Of a DNA stretch of 64,000 bases, positions 1 through 9,792 are shown piece after piece (the stretch's first letter is position 1; each line of letters opens with the position of its first letter). Below the pieces are notes generated by a model. The model did no database searches. It saw nothing but the letters and a program-made list of their open reading frames with translations, and was not told where the DNA came from. The DNA comes from Hellea balneolensis DSM 19091. Its GTDB lineage: Bacteria; Pseudomonadota; Alphaproteobacteria; Caulobacterales; Maricaulaceae. The translations under genes and the position numbers were made by a program. The DNA lies in assembly GCF_000428525.1 (NCBI RefSeq), contig NZ_AUAC01000003.1:62001-126000 (forward strand), in the 5' to 3' direction.

Positions 1-90
1 ATCAAACTCGGCGAGTTTGTCAGAGATACCGCCAATCTTGCCCGCGCCCACGACCTGACCCGCAGCACAGATATAGACCTTGGAATGTAG
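1..90 (+). CDS. C-terminal end of an upstream conjugation gene, probably traG (partial)
   Basis: An open frame enters from the left edge and stops at a TAG three bases before the CopG-like start. The 29 visible codons end in LTRSTDIDLGM. They are too few to identify a family. In related ICEs the gene directly upstream of the CopG-trbB pair is traG, the VirD4-like coupling ATPase, so traG is the best guess from gene order alone. Confidence 0.45.
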   Translation: MKLGEFVRDTANLARAHDLTRSTDIDLGM

Positions 91-92
91 CA

Positions 93-611
93 ATGAGCAA
101 TGACCTCACAGCCCGCGTTCGCGCGCGTATTACACCGGAGAACGCTGCCCTTTTAGATGTGCGGGCACGCGCCTTGGGTAAGACAAAATCCCGCGTCATC
201 AATGATGCTTTGTCGTCTTGCTTCACTTTCGAGCATGACGACGCGAGAGACGCCCGTATCCTTGAAAAGCTGGATATGATGATCCGTCATAATCATCGGC
301 ATTCGCGCGACCTCAATCTGCACTCCGAGACGTTCGCTTTATTTCTGCACTTCTACTTCACAATGGCGCCCCAAATTTCAAAGGCCGATACGGACGTGCG
401 CGCGGCGCGCGGCGTTGGGTTGATGAACCAATTTGTCGATCAGCTCGGCGCTAAAATGCGCATGGGCGGTAAGACGTTTAAACAAGCCCTGTCCGACGTG
501 CTGGTGTCCGACCAAGACTTCTTTCGGCTTGATGAAATTCAGCTTCTCGAAAAATTACAAAAGAAGAAAGCGGCCACACCAAAAAAGAAGATGGAGACAG
601 CTGATGTCTAG
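93..611 (+). CDS. CopG-like ribbon-helix-helix protein of the conjugation operon
   Basis: This 172-aa protein begins with an RHH-type segment (about residues 1-45, with RVRARITPENAALLDVRA and SRVINDALSS), then a helical region and a Lys-rich tail (KKKAATPKKK). CopG-like genes of this kind sit between traG and trbB in many alphaproteobacterial ICEs and are presumed DNA-binding regulators or relaxosome accessories. The start lies 2 bp after the preceding stop, and the last 8 bp overlap trbB, so it is translated with the operon. Its exact role is inference from position. Confidence 0.75.
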   Translation: MSNDLTARVRARITPENAALLDVRARALGKTKSRVINDALSSCFTFEHDDARDARILEKLDMMIRHNHRHSRDLNLHSETFALFLHFYFTMAPQISKADTDVRAARGVGLMNQFVDQLGAKMRMGGKTFKQALSDVLVSDQDFFRLDEIQLLEKLQKKKAATPKKKMETADV

Positions 612-1614
612 CCTTCAGTCAGCCGCCACATCAGACCGCACACTTGCTATGCTGCGCACAGCGCTTGGGCCTGTCATCACTCAGGCCTTAGATGATCCCA
701 AGGTCATTGAGATTATGCTCAATCCCGATGGGCGTTTATGGCTCGATAAATTAGGCGTTGGCCGCTTTGATACTGATAGTGTTCTGACCCCTGATGAGGG
801 CGAGCGCGTGGTTCGCCTTGTCGCCAATCACATTAATCAGGACGTGACAGCAAAAGCGCCAATTATCAGCGCAGAGCTTCCGGGGAATGGTGAGCGCTTT
901 GAAGGCGTGCTGCCACCTGTTGTGTCAGCACCGTGTTTTTCCATTCGCAAAGGGGCCGTGGCAGTCTTCACATTAGACGATTACGTTAATGCGGGCAGCT
1001 TAACTTACGCGCAGTCGGAAGCCTTAAAATACGCTGTCACGTCTCGTCAAAACATCCTCATTGTTGGCGGCACATCTAGCGGTAAAACGACTCTGGCCAA
1101 TGCCTTATTGTCGGAAATATCGGACACAGGTGACCGCGTTCTTATTTTGGAAGATACGCGCGAGCTTCAATGCGCGGCCAAGGACACGGTGGCGCTTCGC
1201 ACACACGGCTTGAATGTCACGCTGGCGGATTTGGTGCGCTCGACACTGCGCCTTCGCCCTGACCGCATCATTGTCGGCGAAGTGCGCGGGCCTGAAGCCC
1301 TCGACATGCTCAAGGCTTGGACGACGGGTCATCCCGGCGGCATCGCGACCGTCCATGCAAATTCAGCAAAAGCGGCCTTGGGCCGGATTGAACAACTGAT
1401 TTTAGAGGGTGTGGCCATTGTTCCGCGGACTCTGATTGCGGAGGCCATCGACGTGGTTGTCTTCATTTCCGGGCGAGGTTCGAAACGCCGCGTGCAGACA
1501 ATCGCGCGCCTCATTGATGTGACCGACAAGGGCTATCAGCTCGAACCGCTCACAGCGTCGTCTTCCATTCCTAAACTCACATTTGACGGAGGTAACTCAT
1601 GTACGGACCACTAA
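604..1614 (+). CDS. trbB: TrbB, VirB11-like secretion ATPase
   Basis: TrbB is the hexameric cytoplasmic ATPase that powers pilus assembly and substrate transfer in the P-type T4SS. The 336-aa protein has a Walker A motif GGTSSGKTT (about 155-163), the Walker B-like RIIVGEVRG (221-229) and the His-box stretch TGHPGGIATVHANS (about 241-254), all expected of the VirB11/GspE superfamily. The frame is open upstream to 433, but that part is out of frame with, and lies inside, the CopG-like gene. The ATG at 604 overlaps that gene by 8 bp and gives the usual family length. Confidence 0.95.
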   Translation: MSSLQSAATSDRTLAMLRTALGPVITQALDDPKVIEIMLNPDGRLWLDKLGVGRFDTDSVLTPDEGERVVRLVANHINQDVTAKAPIISAELPGNGERFEGVLPPVVSAPCFSIRKGAVAVFTLDDYVNAGSLTYAQSEALKYAVTSRQNILIVGGTSSGKTTLANALLSEISDTGDRVLILEDTRELQCAAKDTVALRTHGLNVTLADLVRSTLRLRPDRIIVGEVRGPEALDMLKAWTTGHPGGIATVHANSAKAALGRIEQLILEGVAIVPRTLIAEAIDVVVFISGRGSKRRVQTIARLIDVTDKGYQLEPLTASSSIPKLTFDGGNSCTDH

Positions 1615-1940
1615 CACACGGGACGATCAATCAACGGCTATTTTACGGGGCAGCAATCATTGTTCTGATTATGATGTTCATGCCACAGACGGCTCACGCA
1701 GCAGGTTCAGCGATGCCGTGGGAGGGGCCGCTGACAAGTATTCTGCAATCTATTGAAGGCCCGGTTGCCAAGATTTTTGGCACAATTGCGATCATCATGA
1801 CCGGCATTGGCCTCGCCTTTGGTGATGCGGGCGGCGGTATGCGCAATCTCATCAAGATTGTCTTTGGCCTGTCCATTGCCTTCACGGCGACAAGCTTCTT
1901 CCTGTCATTCTTCAGCTTTACAGGCGGCGCGGTCATCTAA
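1599..1940 (+). CDS. trbC: TrbC, VirB2-like conjugative pilin precursor
   Basis: The 113-aa prepilin has a long N-terminal signal ending near the TAHA motif (about residues 31-34), then two hydrophobic segments (about 58-75 and 85-107), the layout of VirB2/TrbC pilins. Processed TrbC forms the pilus fibre. The start overlaps the end of trbB by 16 bp and has a good ribosome binding site (GGAGG, 7 bp upstream). It lies between trbB and trbD as in RP4-type systems. Confidence 0.9.
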   Translation: MYGPLTHGTINQRLFYGAAIIVLIMMFMPQTAHAAGSAMPWEGPLTSILQSIEGPVAKIFGTIAIIMTGIGLAFGDAGGGMRNLIKIVFGLSIAFTATSFFLSFFSFTGGAVI

Positions 1941-2215
1941 TGGCAGACGCGTCCGCATATCAGCTTCCTGAGGGTTTCACCATTCCGGTGCGCCGTTCAT
2001 TGACCGAGCCCATCCTTTTAGGCGGGGTTCCGAGAACGGCGGCCATACTCAACGGTACGCTTGCGGCGGCTTTGGGCCTTGGCCTCCAGCTCTGGCTACT
2101 GGGCATCATCTATTATGTCTGCGCCCATACGCTTTGCGTCTTCTTCGCCTCGCGTGATCCGCAATTCATGGAAGTCCTGGTTCGCCACATCAAACACAAA
2201 GGGTATCTCGCATGA
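1940..2215 (+). CDS. trbD: TrbD, VirB3-like inner-membrane protein
   Basis: This 91-aa protein has the VirB3/TrbD pattern: a short N-terminal region with IPVRRSLTEP, one hydrophobic hairpin (about residues 33-68) and a short C-terminal tail. VirB3 proteins work with the VirB4 ATPase at the inner membrane. The ATG overlaps the trbC stop by one base (TAATG), and the stop overlaps the trbE start. Confidence 0.9.
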   Translation: MADASAYQLPEGFTIPVRRSLTEPILLGGVPRTAAILNGTLAAALGLGLQLWLLGIIYYVCAHTLCVFFASRDPQFMEVLVRHIKHKGYLA

Positions 2216-4671
2216 TGAACCTAAGCGAATATCAAAAGCGGCCGGATTGCCTGTCTGATTACCTGCCTTGGACGGCTCTGATTGCGCCGGGCACGGTGCT
2301 CAATAAGGACGGCAGTTTTCAGCGCACAGCGGAGTTTCGCGGGCCTGACCTTGAAAGCTCGACTGAAGAAGAATTAGTGGCGACCTGCGCGCGCCTTAAT
2401 AATGCCCTCCGCCGTTTTGGCTCAGGTTGGGCACTCTACTTTGAAGCCGCCCGTATTCCGGCACGTCAATATCCTGTGTCTGAATATACCGACCCTGCTG
2501 CCTGGATTGTTGAGCAGGAACGTCGGGGCGAGTTTGAAGAAGAGTCCAGTCAGCGCGATTTGTATGAAAGCGTCTATTATCTGACCTTCCAATTTCTGCC
2601 GCCTGCGGACAGATCGAGTAAGGCAGAAAGCTGGATTATTGATACGCCAGCGGATGATAAAGGCGTCTCGGTTCAAGATCATCTGCAAAGCTTCATGTCG
2701 GAATGCGACAGATGCTTAGATCTTTTGCGAAGCCAATTTCCAATGGCAGAGTGGTTGGGTGATGACGAAACGCTGACATACCTGCATTCAACGGTTTCGC
2801 CAAAACGTCACCCAATCAAAACGCCTAAAACGCCTGCATATCTTGATAGTTTAATTGGCGGTTCAGATCTCGTCGGCGGACTTGTGCCGCGGCTTGGCGA
2901 GCACTCAATCCATACAGTGACAATCCTTGGATTTCCGAGCGAGACTACGCCGGGTATCTTGGATGAGCTGAACACATTGGGTTTCTCATACCGATGGATG
3001 ACGCGCTTCTTGCCGCTCTCCAAAGCCGAAGCTTCAAAGGTCATTACAAAGACGCGGCGACAATGGTTCGCCAAGCGTAAGTCTGTTGTCGCGCTGCTCA
3101 AAGAAGCGCTCATGAATGAAACGACGCCGCTTGTTGATAGCGATGCTGACAATAAAGCCATCGATGCAGATGCCGCCTTGCAAGACCTCGGCGGTGATTA
3201 CGTGTCCTACGGATATATGACGACGGCCATATGCGTGATGGATGAGGACGCTACGGTAGCTGAAGCGCGTATCAGAGCTGTTGAGCGCATTATAAACGGG
3301 CGCGGCTTTGTGACCATACATGAAAAGGTCAATGCCGTTGACGCTTGGCTTGGGACACACCCCGGTAATCCATATGCAAATGTGCGCGTCCCCTTAGTCT
3401 CGACACTAAATCTTGCGCATATGATGCCGCTCTCAGCCGTTTGGGCAGGGCCGGAAGGTAACGCGCATCTTGGCGGCGCGCCGCTCCTATATGCAACAAC
3501 AGAAGATCATACGCCGTTTCGTCTGGTCACCCATCAAGGTGATGTCGGGCATACGCTTGTCGTGGGCCCCACGGGCGCGGGTAAATCAGTGCTGCTCAAT
3601 CTGCTGTCCATGCAGTTCAAACGCTATCCAAACGCGCAGGTTTTCACCTTTGATAAAGGCGCGTCATCACGCGCCATGATTGAAGCGCTTGATGGTGATT
3701 TTTATGCTCTCGGCGAAACCAATTCAGGCTTAGTGTTTCAGCCCCTGCTAGGGATTGATGAGCCAAATGAGATGGCCTGGGCGTCAGAATGGATTGCGGG
3801 TCTGCTTACATCTAAAGGCGTCGATGTCACGGCGGAGATTGAAAATACAGTTTGGACCGCTCTGCAAAGCCTTGCCAGCGCGCCGGAAGAGCAGCGCACG
3901 CTCACAGGCCTTTCGGCTCTAATTCAAGATAGCGATTTACGTCTGGCGCTAAAGCCTTTCACGCTTGAGGGCGCTTACGGTCACATTCTCGATGGCAATA
4001 AAGACACATTGCGCGATAATGCTGTGCAGGCATTCGAGATGGAAGAGCTAATGCACTCAAAGGCGCTTGTTGCGCCCGTGCTAACCTATCTGTTTCACAA
4101 GCTCGAAGCGCGCTTTGATGGCAAGCCAACCTTCCTAATTTTGGACGAGGCCTGGGTCTTTCTCGATGATCCGATGTTTGCAGACCGCATTCGAGAATGG
4201 CTCAAAGTCCTGCGTAAGAAGAACGTCTCCGTTATCTTTGCGACCCAATCACTTGCGGATATTGCGAGCAGCCCGATTGCGCCTGCGATTATTGAAAGCT
4301 GCCTGTCAAGGATATTTCTTCCCAATAACCGCGCAATGGAGCCGCAGCAAAAAGAAGCCTATGACCGTTTTGGTCTCAATAAACGCCAAGTTCAAATCAT
4401 AGCCTCGGCAACGCCTAAGCGGGATTATTATTTTCAAAGTCACGGCGGAAATCGCCTGTTTGATTTGCAGCTCGGCCCGGTTGCGCTCGCCTTTTGCGCA
4501 GTAGGTTCAGAGGAAGGCCAAACCCAGATTGACCGCGTCCTCGAACTTGGCGGGCCTGATAATTTTGCAGCCCATTGGCTGCGCATCAAAGGCTTGGAAT
4601 GGGCCGCAGACCTTATGGCTGATCAATTTCATGAAGAGGAGTATGTCCCATGGCTCGACGCCGCGGAATAA
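2212..4671 (+). CDS. trbE: TrbE, VirB4-like ATPase
   Basis: TrbE is the large conserved ATPase of the T4SS. The 819-aa protein has an N-terminal CagE/TrbE/VirB domain and a C-terminal ATPase domain with Walker A VGPTGAGKS (about residue 451) and Walker B LILDEAWVFL (about 640-650). The length matches the family. Either ATG at 2212 (overlapping the trbD stop) or the next codon at 2215 could be used. The end overlaps trbJ by 22 bp. Confidence 0.95.
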   Translation: MMNLSEYQKRPDCLSDYLPWTALIAPGTVLNKDGSFQRTAEFRGPDLESSTEEELVATCARLNNALRRFGSGWALYFEAARIPARQYPVSEYTDPAAWIVEQERRGEFEEESSQRDLYESVYYLTFQFLPPADRSSKAESWIIDTPADDKGVSVQDHLQSFMSECDRCLDLLRSQFPMAEWLGDDETLTYLHSTVSPKRHPIKTPKTPAYLDSLIGGSDLVGGLVPRLGEHSIHTVTILGFPSETTPGILDELNTLGFSYRWMTRFLPLSKAEASKVITKTRRQWFAKRKSVVALLKEALMNETTPLVDSDADNKAIDADAALQDLGGDYVSYGYMTTAICVMDEDATVAEARIRAVERIINGRGFVTIHEKVNAVDAWLGTHPGNPYANVRVPLVSTLNLAHMMPLSAVWAGPEGNAHLGGAPLLYATTEDHTPFRLVTHQGDVGHTLVVGPTGAGKSVLLNLLSMQFKRYPNAQVFTFDKGASSRAMIEALDGDFYALGETNSGLVFQPLLGIDEPNEMAWASEWIAGLLTSKGVDVTAEIENTVWTALQSLASAPEEQRTLTGLSALIQDSDLRLALKPFTLEGAYGHILDGNKDTLRDNAVQAFEMEELMHSKALVAPVLTYLFHKLEARFDGKPTFLILDEAWVFLDDPMFADRIREWLKVLRKKNVSVIFATQSLADIASSPIAPAIIESCLSRIFLPNNRAMEPQQKEAYDRFGLNKRQVQIIASATPKRDYYFQSHGGNRLFDLQLGPVALAFCAVGSEEGQTQIDRVLELGGPDNFAAHWLRIKGLEWAADLMADQFHEEEYVPWLDAAE

Positions 4672-5381
4672 TCACAATTGCTATCATTGCGGCCATGGGG
4701 CTTTCCCATGCGCCCGCGAGCCATGCCCAATTTGGCGGGGTTGTTTATGACCCTGCCAATTATGTGCAAAATTTCTACACCGCTGTTCGCAGCTACACGC
4801 AGATTATTCGCCAAGCGCAACAACTTCGCAATGAAGCCAATATGCTGATCAATCAGGCCAAACACCTCTCCAGACTGGACGTGAACTCCGCCACTGATCT
4901 GAACCGCATCTTGAATGAGATAGCCTATTTGAACCGGCAGGCAGAAAATGTGGCTTACGATGTAAACCGCACACGCCAGCTTATCAGAGAGTATTTTCCT
5001 GAAAGCTATGACGGCATGTCGCAAGATGAACTTGTGGTGCAAGCTGAAGCGCAGTTTGAAATGTCAGAGCGCGCGCAAAATGACGCCATGCTGATGCAGT
5101 CAAAAATGGTTGAAAGCCTCCAAGAAGATAGCGTCCTGCTCAGTCAGCTTATGAATACAAGCCACAGCTCAGTCGGCGAGCTGCAAGCCACGCAATCGAC
5201 AAATCAATTGATGGGATTACTCGTCAAACAGTCCATGCAAGCGCAGCAAATGCAAATCACCCAAGCGCGGGCAAACAGTCTAGAAACGTCGCGCCAACTC
5301 GCCCTCGAAAAAGAAGCCCGCGCACGCAGGAGGCTTTTTATGGGCCGCTCCGATGATGCCTACAGCGGAGGCACACCGTAA
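4650..5381 (+). CDS. trbJ: TrbJ, VirB5-like periplasmic pilus-tip protein
   Basis: The 243-aa protein has a basic N-terminus and a hydrophobic signal peptide with a likely cut near ASHAQ (about residue 26), followed by long alpha-helical, Gln-rich coiled-coil sequence (QIIRQAQQLRNEANMLINQA), typical of TrbJ/VirB5. The family forms a minor pilus component or adhesin. The gene overlaps trbE upstream and trbL by one base. No trbK-like entry-exclusion lipoprotein gene lies between trbJ and trbL, although some related clusters have one. Confidence 0.9.
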   Translation: MARRRGIITIAIIAAMGLSHAPASHAQFGGVVYDPANYVQNFYTAVRSYTQIIRQAQQLRNEANMLINQAKHLSRLDVNSATDLNRILNEIAYLNRQAENVAYDVNRTRQLIREYFPESYDGMSQDELVVQAEAQFEMSERAQNDAMLMQSKMVESLQEDSVLLSQLMNTSHSSVGELQATQSTNQLMGLLVKQSMQAQQMQITQARANSLETSRQLALEKEARARRRLFMGRSDDAYSGGTP

Positions 5382-6751
5382 TGGCTGATCCCACAAGTCT
5401 CGGCGTGATTGACGAATTTGTCGTCACCTTTACAAGCTATATCGATAGCGGTTTTGGTTTGCTTGGCGGCGAGGTCCAATATCTCACGGCTATCCTTATT
5501 GGTATCGATATTACTCTTGCAGGCCTTTATTGGGCCATGGGCTCTGATAATTCCGTCATCGGAAAATTCCTCAAAAAAGTTATGTATGTTGGCGTCTTCG
5601 CGCTGATCATCACCAATTTTTCTGGTCTCGCGAATATCGTCTTTAACAGTTTTGGCGGGCTTGGCTTAAAAGCGACGGCCACGACAATGACCGCCGACGA
5701 CCTGCTGCGCCCTGGGTTCATTGCCAATACGGGTTTTCAGGCGGCACACCCGATTTTGACGCAAATAGGTGAGCTGACCGGGCCGGTGAAGTTCTTCCAT
5801 AATATCGTTTTAATCGTCGCGCTGTTCTTGGCGTGGATAATAACAATGTTCGCCTTCTTCTTTATCGCGATACAGCTCTTTGTAACCATTCTTGAGTTCA
5901 AACTGACAACGCTTGCAGGGTTCATCCTCATACCCTTTGCTCTCTGGAATAAGACATCTTTCTTAGCGGAAAAGGTTCTCGGAAACGTCGTGGCGAGCGG
6001 CATCAAGCTCATGGTGCTGGCGATTATCATAGGCATTGGGTCGACAATCTTCGGTGACATCACATCAGCCTTTGCGCCGCCTGCCAGCGACCCGGATACG
6101 GTTGTGCCTATCACGCTGAAAGACGCGGCCTCCATCATGCTTGGCTCTATGGCTTTACTCGCTCTCGGTATTTTTGGCCCCGGCATCGCAACAGGCTTGG
6201 TTTCAGGCGCTCCCCAACTCGGGGCTGGAGCAGCCGTCGGCACAATGGCGGCAGTTGGCGCAGGCGCTTTGGCTGGAGGCGCCGTTGCAGGAGCCGGCAT
6301 TAAAGGTATCGGAAAAGGCGCAGCGGCTTCTGTGAAAGCAGGCGCATCCATGGCGGGCGGTTCCAAAGTGGCCTTCACCCTTGGTAGCATGTCCCATGGC
6401 GGCGGCATTAAAGGTGCGGCTGCTGGCGTAGGTGCTGTTGCTCAAGCGGGCATTATGTCGGTCGCAAAAGCCGGAGGCAGCAAGGCGCTTGCAGCAGGCG
6501 GCGCAGTTTCAATAGCGCATGGCAATGGCATGCGCGGCGGCATGGCGGCTTTATCCAAAGGCATGAAAGCTCCTCGCAAAGATGGGGGCGGAGGTTCCGG
6601 CTCGGGTGAAACGGGCAAAGGGCCAAACTGGGCCAAGAAGGTTCATAGGCAACAGCAAACGCGTCACGCCACGCGCACAGCCACAAATGCGCTTCGCGGC
6701 GGTGATGGCGGCGGCAGTGGAAGCGGCCCATCCTTAAACCCGGACGCATAA
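5381..6751 (+). CDS. trbL: TrbL, VirB6-like polytopic membrane protein
   Basis: TrbL forms part of the inner-membrane channel. The first 300 or so residues of the 456-aa protein contain several hydrophobic segments (for example near 35-50, 65-90, 135-165 and 205-225). They are followed by a Gly/Ala-rich low-complexity region (about 270-390) and a basic Gly/Ser-rich tail (GGGGSGSGETG), the usual TrbL architecture. The start overlaps the trbJ stop by one base. Confidence 0.93.
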   Translation: MADPTSLGVIDEFVVTFTSYIDSGFGLLGGEVQYLTAILIGIDITLAGLYWAMGSDNSVIGKFLKKVMYVGVFALIITNFSGLANIVFNSFGGLGLKATATTMTADDLLRPGFIANTGFQAAHPILTQIGELTGPVKFFHNIVLIVALFLAWIITMFAFFFIAIQLFVTILEFKLTTLAGFILIPFALWNKTSFLAEKVLGNVVASGIKLMVLAIIIGIGSTIFGDITSAFAPPASDPDTVVPITLKDAASIMLGSMALLALGIFGPGIATGLVSGAPQLGAGAAVGTMAAVGAGALAGGAVAGAGIKGIGKGAAASVKAGASMAGGSKVAFTLGSMSHGGGIKGAAAGVGAVAQAGIMSVAKAGGSKALAAGGAVSIAHGNGMRGGMAALSKGMKAPRKDGGGGSGSGETGKGPNWAKKVHRQQQTRHATRTATNALRGGDGGGSGSGPSLNPDA

Positions 6752-6773
6752 ATCTTAATAGGAGGACAAGACG

Positions 6774-7475
6774 ATGAAATGGAAACGTAGCCAATCTAAA
6801 TTTGGAAAAACACCTGTCCCTGAGACGCCGTATCAACGCGCAGGACAAAAAGAGGATCGGCGGTTAGGTCGAGCCAATGCGCGCGGTAACAGATGGTGCT
6901 TGGCCTTTTGCGGGGCCATGGGATTAGCCGCGCTCTCGACAAGCGGTCTGATATATCAAAGCGCCCAAGCGAGTATCGTGCCCTGGGTGGTTGAAGTTGA
7001 CGAAAGCGGCGCAGTTAAAGCGTCAGGTCCGGCTCAAACCAATTTCAAACCTTCAGACGCGCAGATTGCGCATCAATTAGCGCGCTTCATAAGCAATGTC
7101 CGGTCAGTCTCAATCGACCCTGTTGTTCTGCGTGATAATTGGCTGAACGCTTATAATTACGCCACAGATCAAGCGGCGCTCACGCTCAATACCTACGCCA
7201 ATGAGAATGACCCTTTTGCCGATATTGGGCAGCGCAGCGTGACCGTGGATGTCACGAGTATCGTGCGCTCATCCGAGGATAGCTTTGAAGTGCGTTGGCG
7301 CGAAAAATCTTTCCGTAATGGCGCGCAGCTGACCACGCAGACTTACACGGCGAGCCTTTCGATCATCACCAAGCCGCCGACGGATGCAGAGACTCTGCAC
7401 CGCAATCCGCTTGGTCTCTATGTCCACGGACTTCACTGGTCAAAAGACCTCAATGCAGCGGGAGCCTCACAATGA
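6774..7475 (+). CDS. trbF: TrbF, VirB8-like assembly protein
   Basis: This 233-aa bitopic protein has a basic cytoplasmic N-terminus, one membrane segment (about residues 41-60) and a periplasmic VirB8-like domain with NVRSVSIDPVVLRDNW and YTASLSI. VirB8/TrbF connects the inner-membrane complex to the core complex. A GGAGG ribosome binding site lies just upstream (6761-6765). The end overlaps trbG by 4 bp. Confidence 0.93.
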   Translation: MKWKRSQSKFGKTPVPETPYQRAGQKEDRRLGRANARGNRWCLAFCGAMGLAALSTSGLIYQSAQASIVPWVVEVDESGAVKASGPAQTNFKPSDAQIAHQLARFISNVRSVSIDPVVLRDNWLNAYNYATDQAALTLNTYANENDPFADIGQRSVTVDVTSIVRSSEDSFEVRWREKSFRNGAQLTTQTYTASLSIITKPPTDAETLHRNPLGLYVHGLHWSKDLNAAGASQ

Positions 7476-8524
7476 AACAGACATCACACAAAGCACGCCT
7501 AATCCTAGGCACGTCAATTTTGGTTGCCGCTGTTAGTCTATCGGGTTGTGCTACTCTTGAAGGCGCATGGGGCAATCTTAAATCAGGAAACGTAACAAGG
7601 CCGGATGAAATGTCCAAAGCGCTCTATGTGCCTGAACCCGCACAAATGTATGACGTTTTAAGTGAAGCCGAAGATTACACGGCCCAGACGATGCCCAGCT
7701 TGATAATGGATGGGCAGATGAAGCCTATGCCGATCGATGTGGATTTATTTGATAGCGGGCCGTCTCTGTCCGGCTTTCAAGCTGTCAGCTACGCCAATGA
7801 TGCTGCGATTGTGAAGCCGACGACAGATAATTATCTCAATGCGATTCAGCTCTACCCCTATACGCCTGGATCGCTTTATCAGGTCTACACCTCACCAACG
7901 CAGGTCACCGACATTGCATTGGAAAAGGGTGAAGGGCTTATCACGGTCTCCGCGGGAGATACCGAACGCTGGACAGTAGGCGATACGGTTTCAGGCAGCG
8001 GCGTAAATGAGCAGGTGCATATTTTGGTGAAGCCCATGGCGGCCAATCTATCGACCAATGCCATTATTACGTCTACACGGCGCACCTATTACCTTGATCT
8101 GAAGTCTTTTGCTGACACCTATATGGCGGCGGTGTCTTGGCGCTATCCGCACCAAGCCATCCGAAATATGCGAAAGACCGCTCCTGCAACAGACCTTGTC
8201 ACCAAAGCAAGCTTTGAAAGGGTGGATGCAGGTCTGAACGCTGATGATCTGCGCTTTGATTACGTCATCAAAGGCGACACGCCGCATTGGCGGCCAACTC
8301 GGGTATTTGATGATGGATCGAAAGTATTCATTGAATTTCCGGAAGGTTTGGCCGTTTCTGAAGCACCACCCTTATTTGTCACGGACGGAACAGGAACCAT
8401 CAGTAAACTTGTTAATTACCGCGTTCGCGACGGCTACTATGTTGTTGACCGTCTATTCGACGCCGCTGAATTGCGTCTGGGCGAGAAAGATCAAACCGTG
8501 GTTCGTATCGAGCGGCAATCATGA
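7472..8524 (+). CDS. trbG: TrbG, VirB9-like outer-membrane core protein
   Basis: The 350-aa protein has a signal peptide ending in a lipobox (SLSGC, Cys26), so it is probably lipid-anchored. The VirB9-like C-terminal domain contains RRTYYLDLKS and DVSWRYP-like strands. TrbG, TrbF and TrbI form the channel core. Four-base ATGA overlaps join it to trbF and trbI. Confidence 0.93.
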   Translation: MKQTSHKARLILGTSILVAAVSLSGCATLEGAWGNLKSGNVTRPDEMSKALYVPEPAQMYDVLSEAEDYTAQTMPSLIMDGQMKPMPIDVDLFDSGPSLSGFQAVSYANDAAIVKPTTDNYLNAIQLYPYTPGSLYQVYTSPTQVTDIALEKGEGLITVSAGDTERWTVGDTVSGSGVNEQVHILVKPMAANLSTNAIITSTRRTYYLDLKSFADTYMAAVSWRYPHQAIRNMRKTAPATDLVTKASFERVDAGLNADDLRFDYVIKGDTPHWRPTRVFDDGSKVFIEFPEGLAVSEAPPLFVTDGTGTISKLVNYRVRDGYYVVDRLFDAAELRLGEKDQTVVRIERQS

Positions 8525-9792
8525 GTGTTTCCGGCATGAATGAAACGCCTCCCAATCTCACAATACGGGCACGGCCGCGTGCTGTTCGTCGGTTTAGCCG
8601 TAAAGCGCTCCTCGGCGGAAGTCTGGTATTAGGCGCTGTCATGTTTGGCGCATTGGCCATGGCGCTTCAATCACCCCAGCACGATGAAAAAGCAGAAGAG
8701 CTTTACAATGTCACCCACAAGCCGATGGCGGCAGGATTAGAGCTTTTGCCTAAGAGCTATGAAGAGATGAAGCCAAAGCTGGGACCACCTTTGCCAGGGG
8801 ACTTAGGCGAAGCCTATCTGGCTAAAGATCAGGCATTGACGACACCTGCCCAAGTCGCCGTCGCTTTAGAGCCATCTCGACCGAAACGTAGAGCCTATAG
8901 CACGCCTGCGCAGACTTCATACCAACCCGCAGCTCCTGCTTATAATCCACCGGCTCCGGGACCATCTACTCAAAGTTTGTTCTTTGATGTGGGCCGTAAA
9001 GCCTCGGACGGTCAGGTTCAGCAATATGCGCGCGCCACATCAGTTGACCCATTGAGCCAAGGCCTCGGATTTCCGGTGCGGGGAATGCCCGGTTATCCCG
9101 CGCCGCCATCTGGGTTTGATTTAGGCGAAGCTGAGAATGATCCAAATGGGCAAGTGGATAAGCAGGCCTTTTTGGACCGCGAGGAAGATGATATTTACAA
9201 CTCGCACGGTCTCGTGTCACCGCGCTCACCTTATCAGGTCATGGCGGGCAATATTATCCCAGCGTCACTGGTGACAGGACTAAACTCTGACCTGCCGGGC
9301 CAAGTCATCGGTCAAGTGACTGAAAACGTCTACGACACGGTGACGGGGCAGTATTTGCTTATCCCGCAAGGATCTCGTCTCATGGGACGCTATGACAGCG
9401 TCATCGCTTTCGGTCAAAGCCGTGCGCTAGTGGTTTGGACGCGGCTTATCTTACCGAACGGCGACAGCATTCAGCTTGATAATCTGCCGGGGTCCGACAG
9501 CCAAGGATTTGCAGGTCTTAAAGACAAAGTTGATCGCCACACTTGGCAGTTTATCAAAGGCGCTGCTCTGTCATCGCTTCTCTCAATCGGCTCCGAGCTG
9601 GCGAGCGATGATACTGACCGCCTGACGCGAGCCTTACAGAATGCGGGCCAAGACACAGCCAATATAGCCGGGCAGCGGATCATTGACCGCAATCTGAATG
9701 TTCAACCCACCATCACGGTGCGCCAAGGCTGGCGGTTTAATGTCATTGTCTCGCGCGACCTCATCCTCAAACCCTACGGAGCCAGACCATGA
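8521..9792 (+). CDS. trbI: TrbI, VirB10-like channel protein
   Basis: This 423-aa protein has a basic N-terminus, one membrane segment (about residues 34-50), a Pro/Ala-rich spacer (about 120-160) and the conserved VirB10 beta-barrel domain with IIPASLVTGLNSDLPGQVIG, LLIPQGSRLMGRYD and LPGSDSQGFAGL. It spans the envelope and senses ATP-driven changes in the T4SS. The stop overlaps the DUF2274 start by 4 bp. Confidence 0.95.
   Translation: MSVSGMNETPPNLTIRARPRAVRRFSRKALLGGSLVLGAVMFGALAMALQSPQHDEKAEELYNVTHKPMAAGLELLPKSYEEMKPKLGPPLPGDLGEAYLAKDQALTTPAQVAVALEPSRPKRRAYSTPAQTSYQPAAPAYNPPAPGPSTQSLFFDVGRKASDGQVQQYARATSVDPLSQGLGFPVRGMPGYPAPPSGFDLGEAENDPNGQVDKQAFLDREEDDIYNSHGLVSPRSPYQVMAGNIIPASLVTGLNSDLPGQVIGQVTENVYDTVTGQYLLIPQGSRLMGRYDSVIAFGQSRALVVWTRLILPNGDSIQLDNLPGSDSQGFAGLKDKVDRHTWQFIKGAALSSLLSIGSELASDDTDRLTRALQNAGQDTANIAGQRIIDRNLNVQPTITVRQGWRFNVIVSRDLILKPYGARP

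Noticed and set aside
5737-6408. 223-aa minus-strand frame opposite trbL
   Set aside because: It is a Pro/Ala-rich mirror of the Gly/Ala-rich trbL sequence, with no ribosome binding site or family signature.
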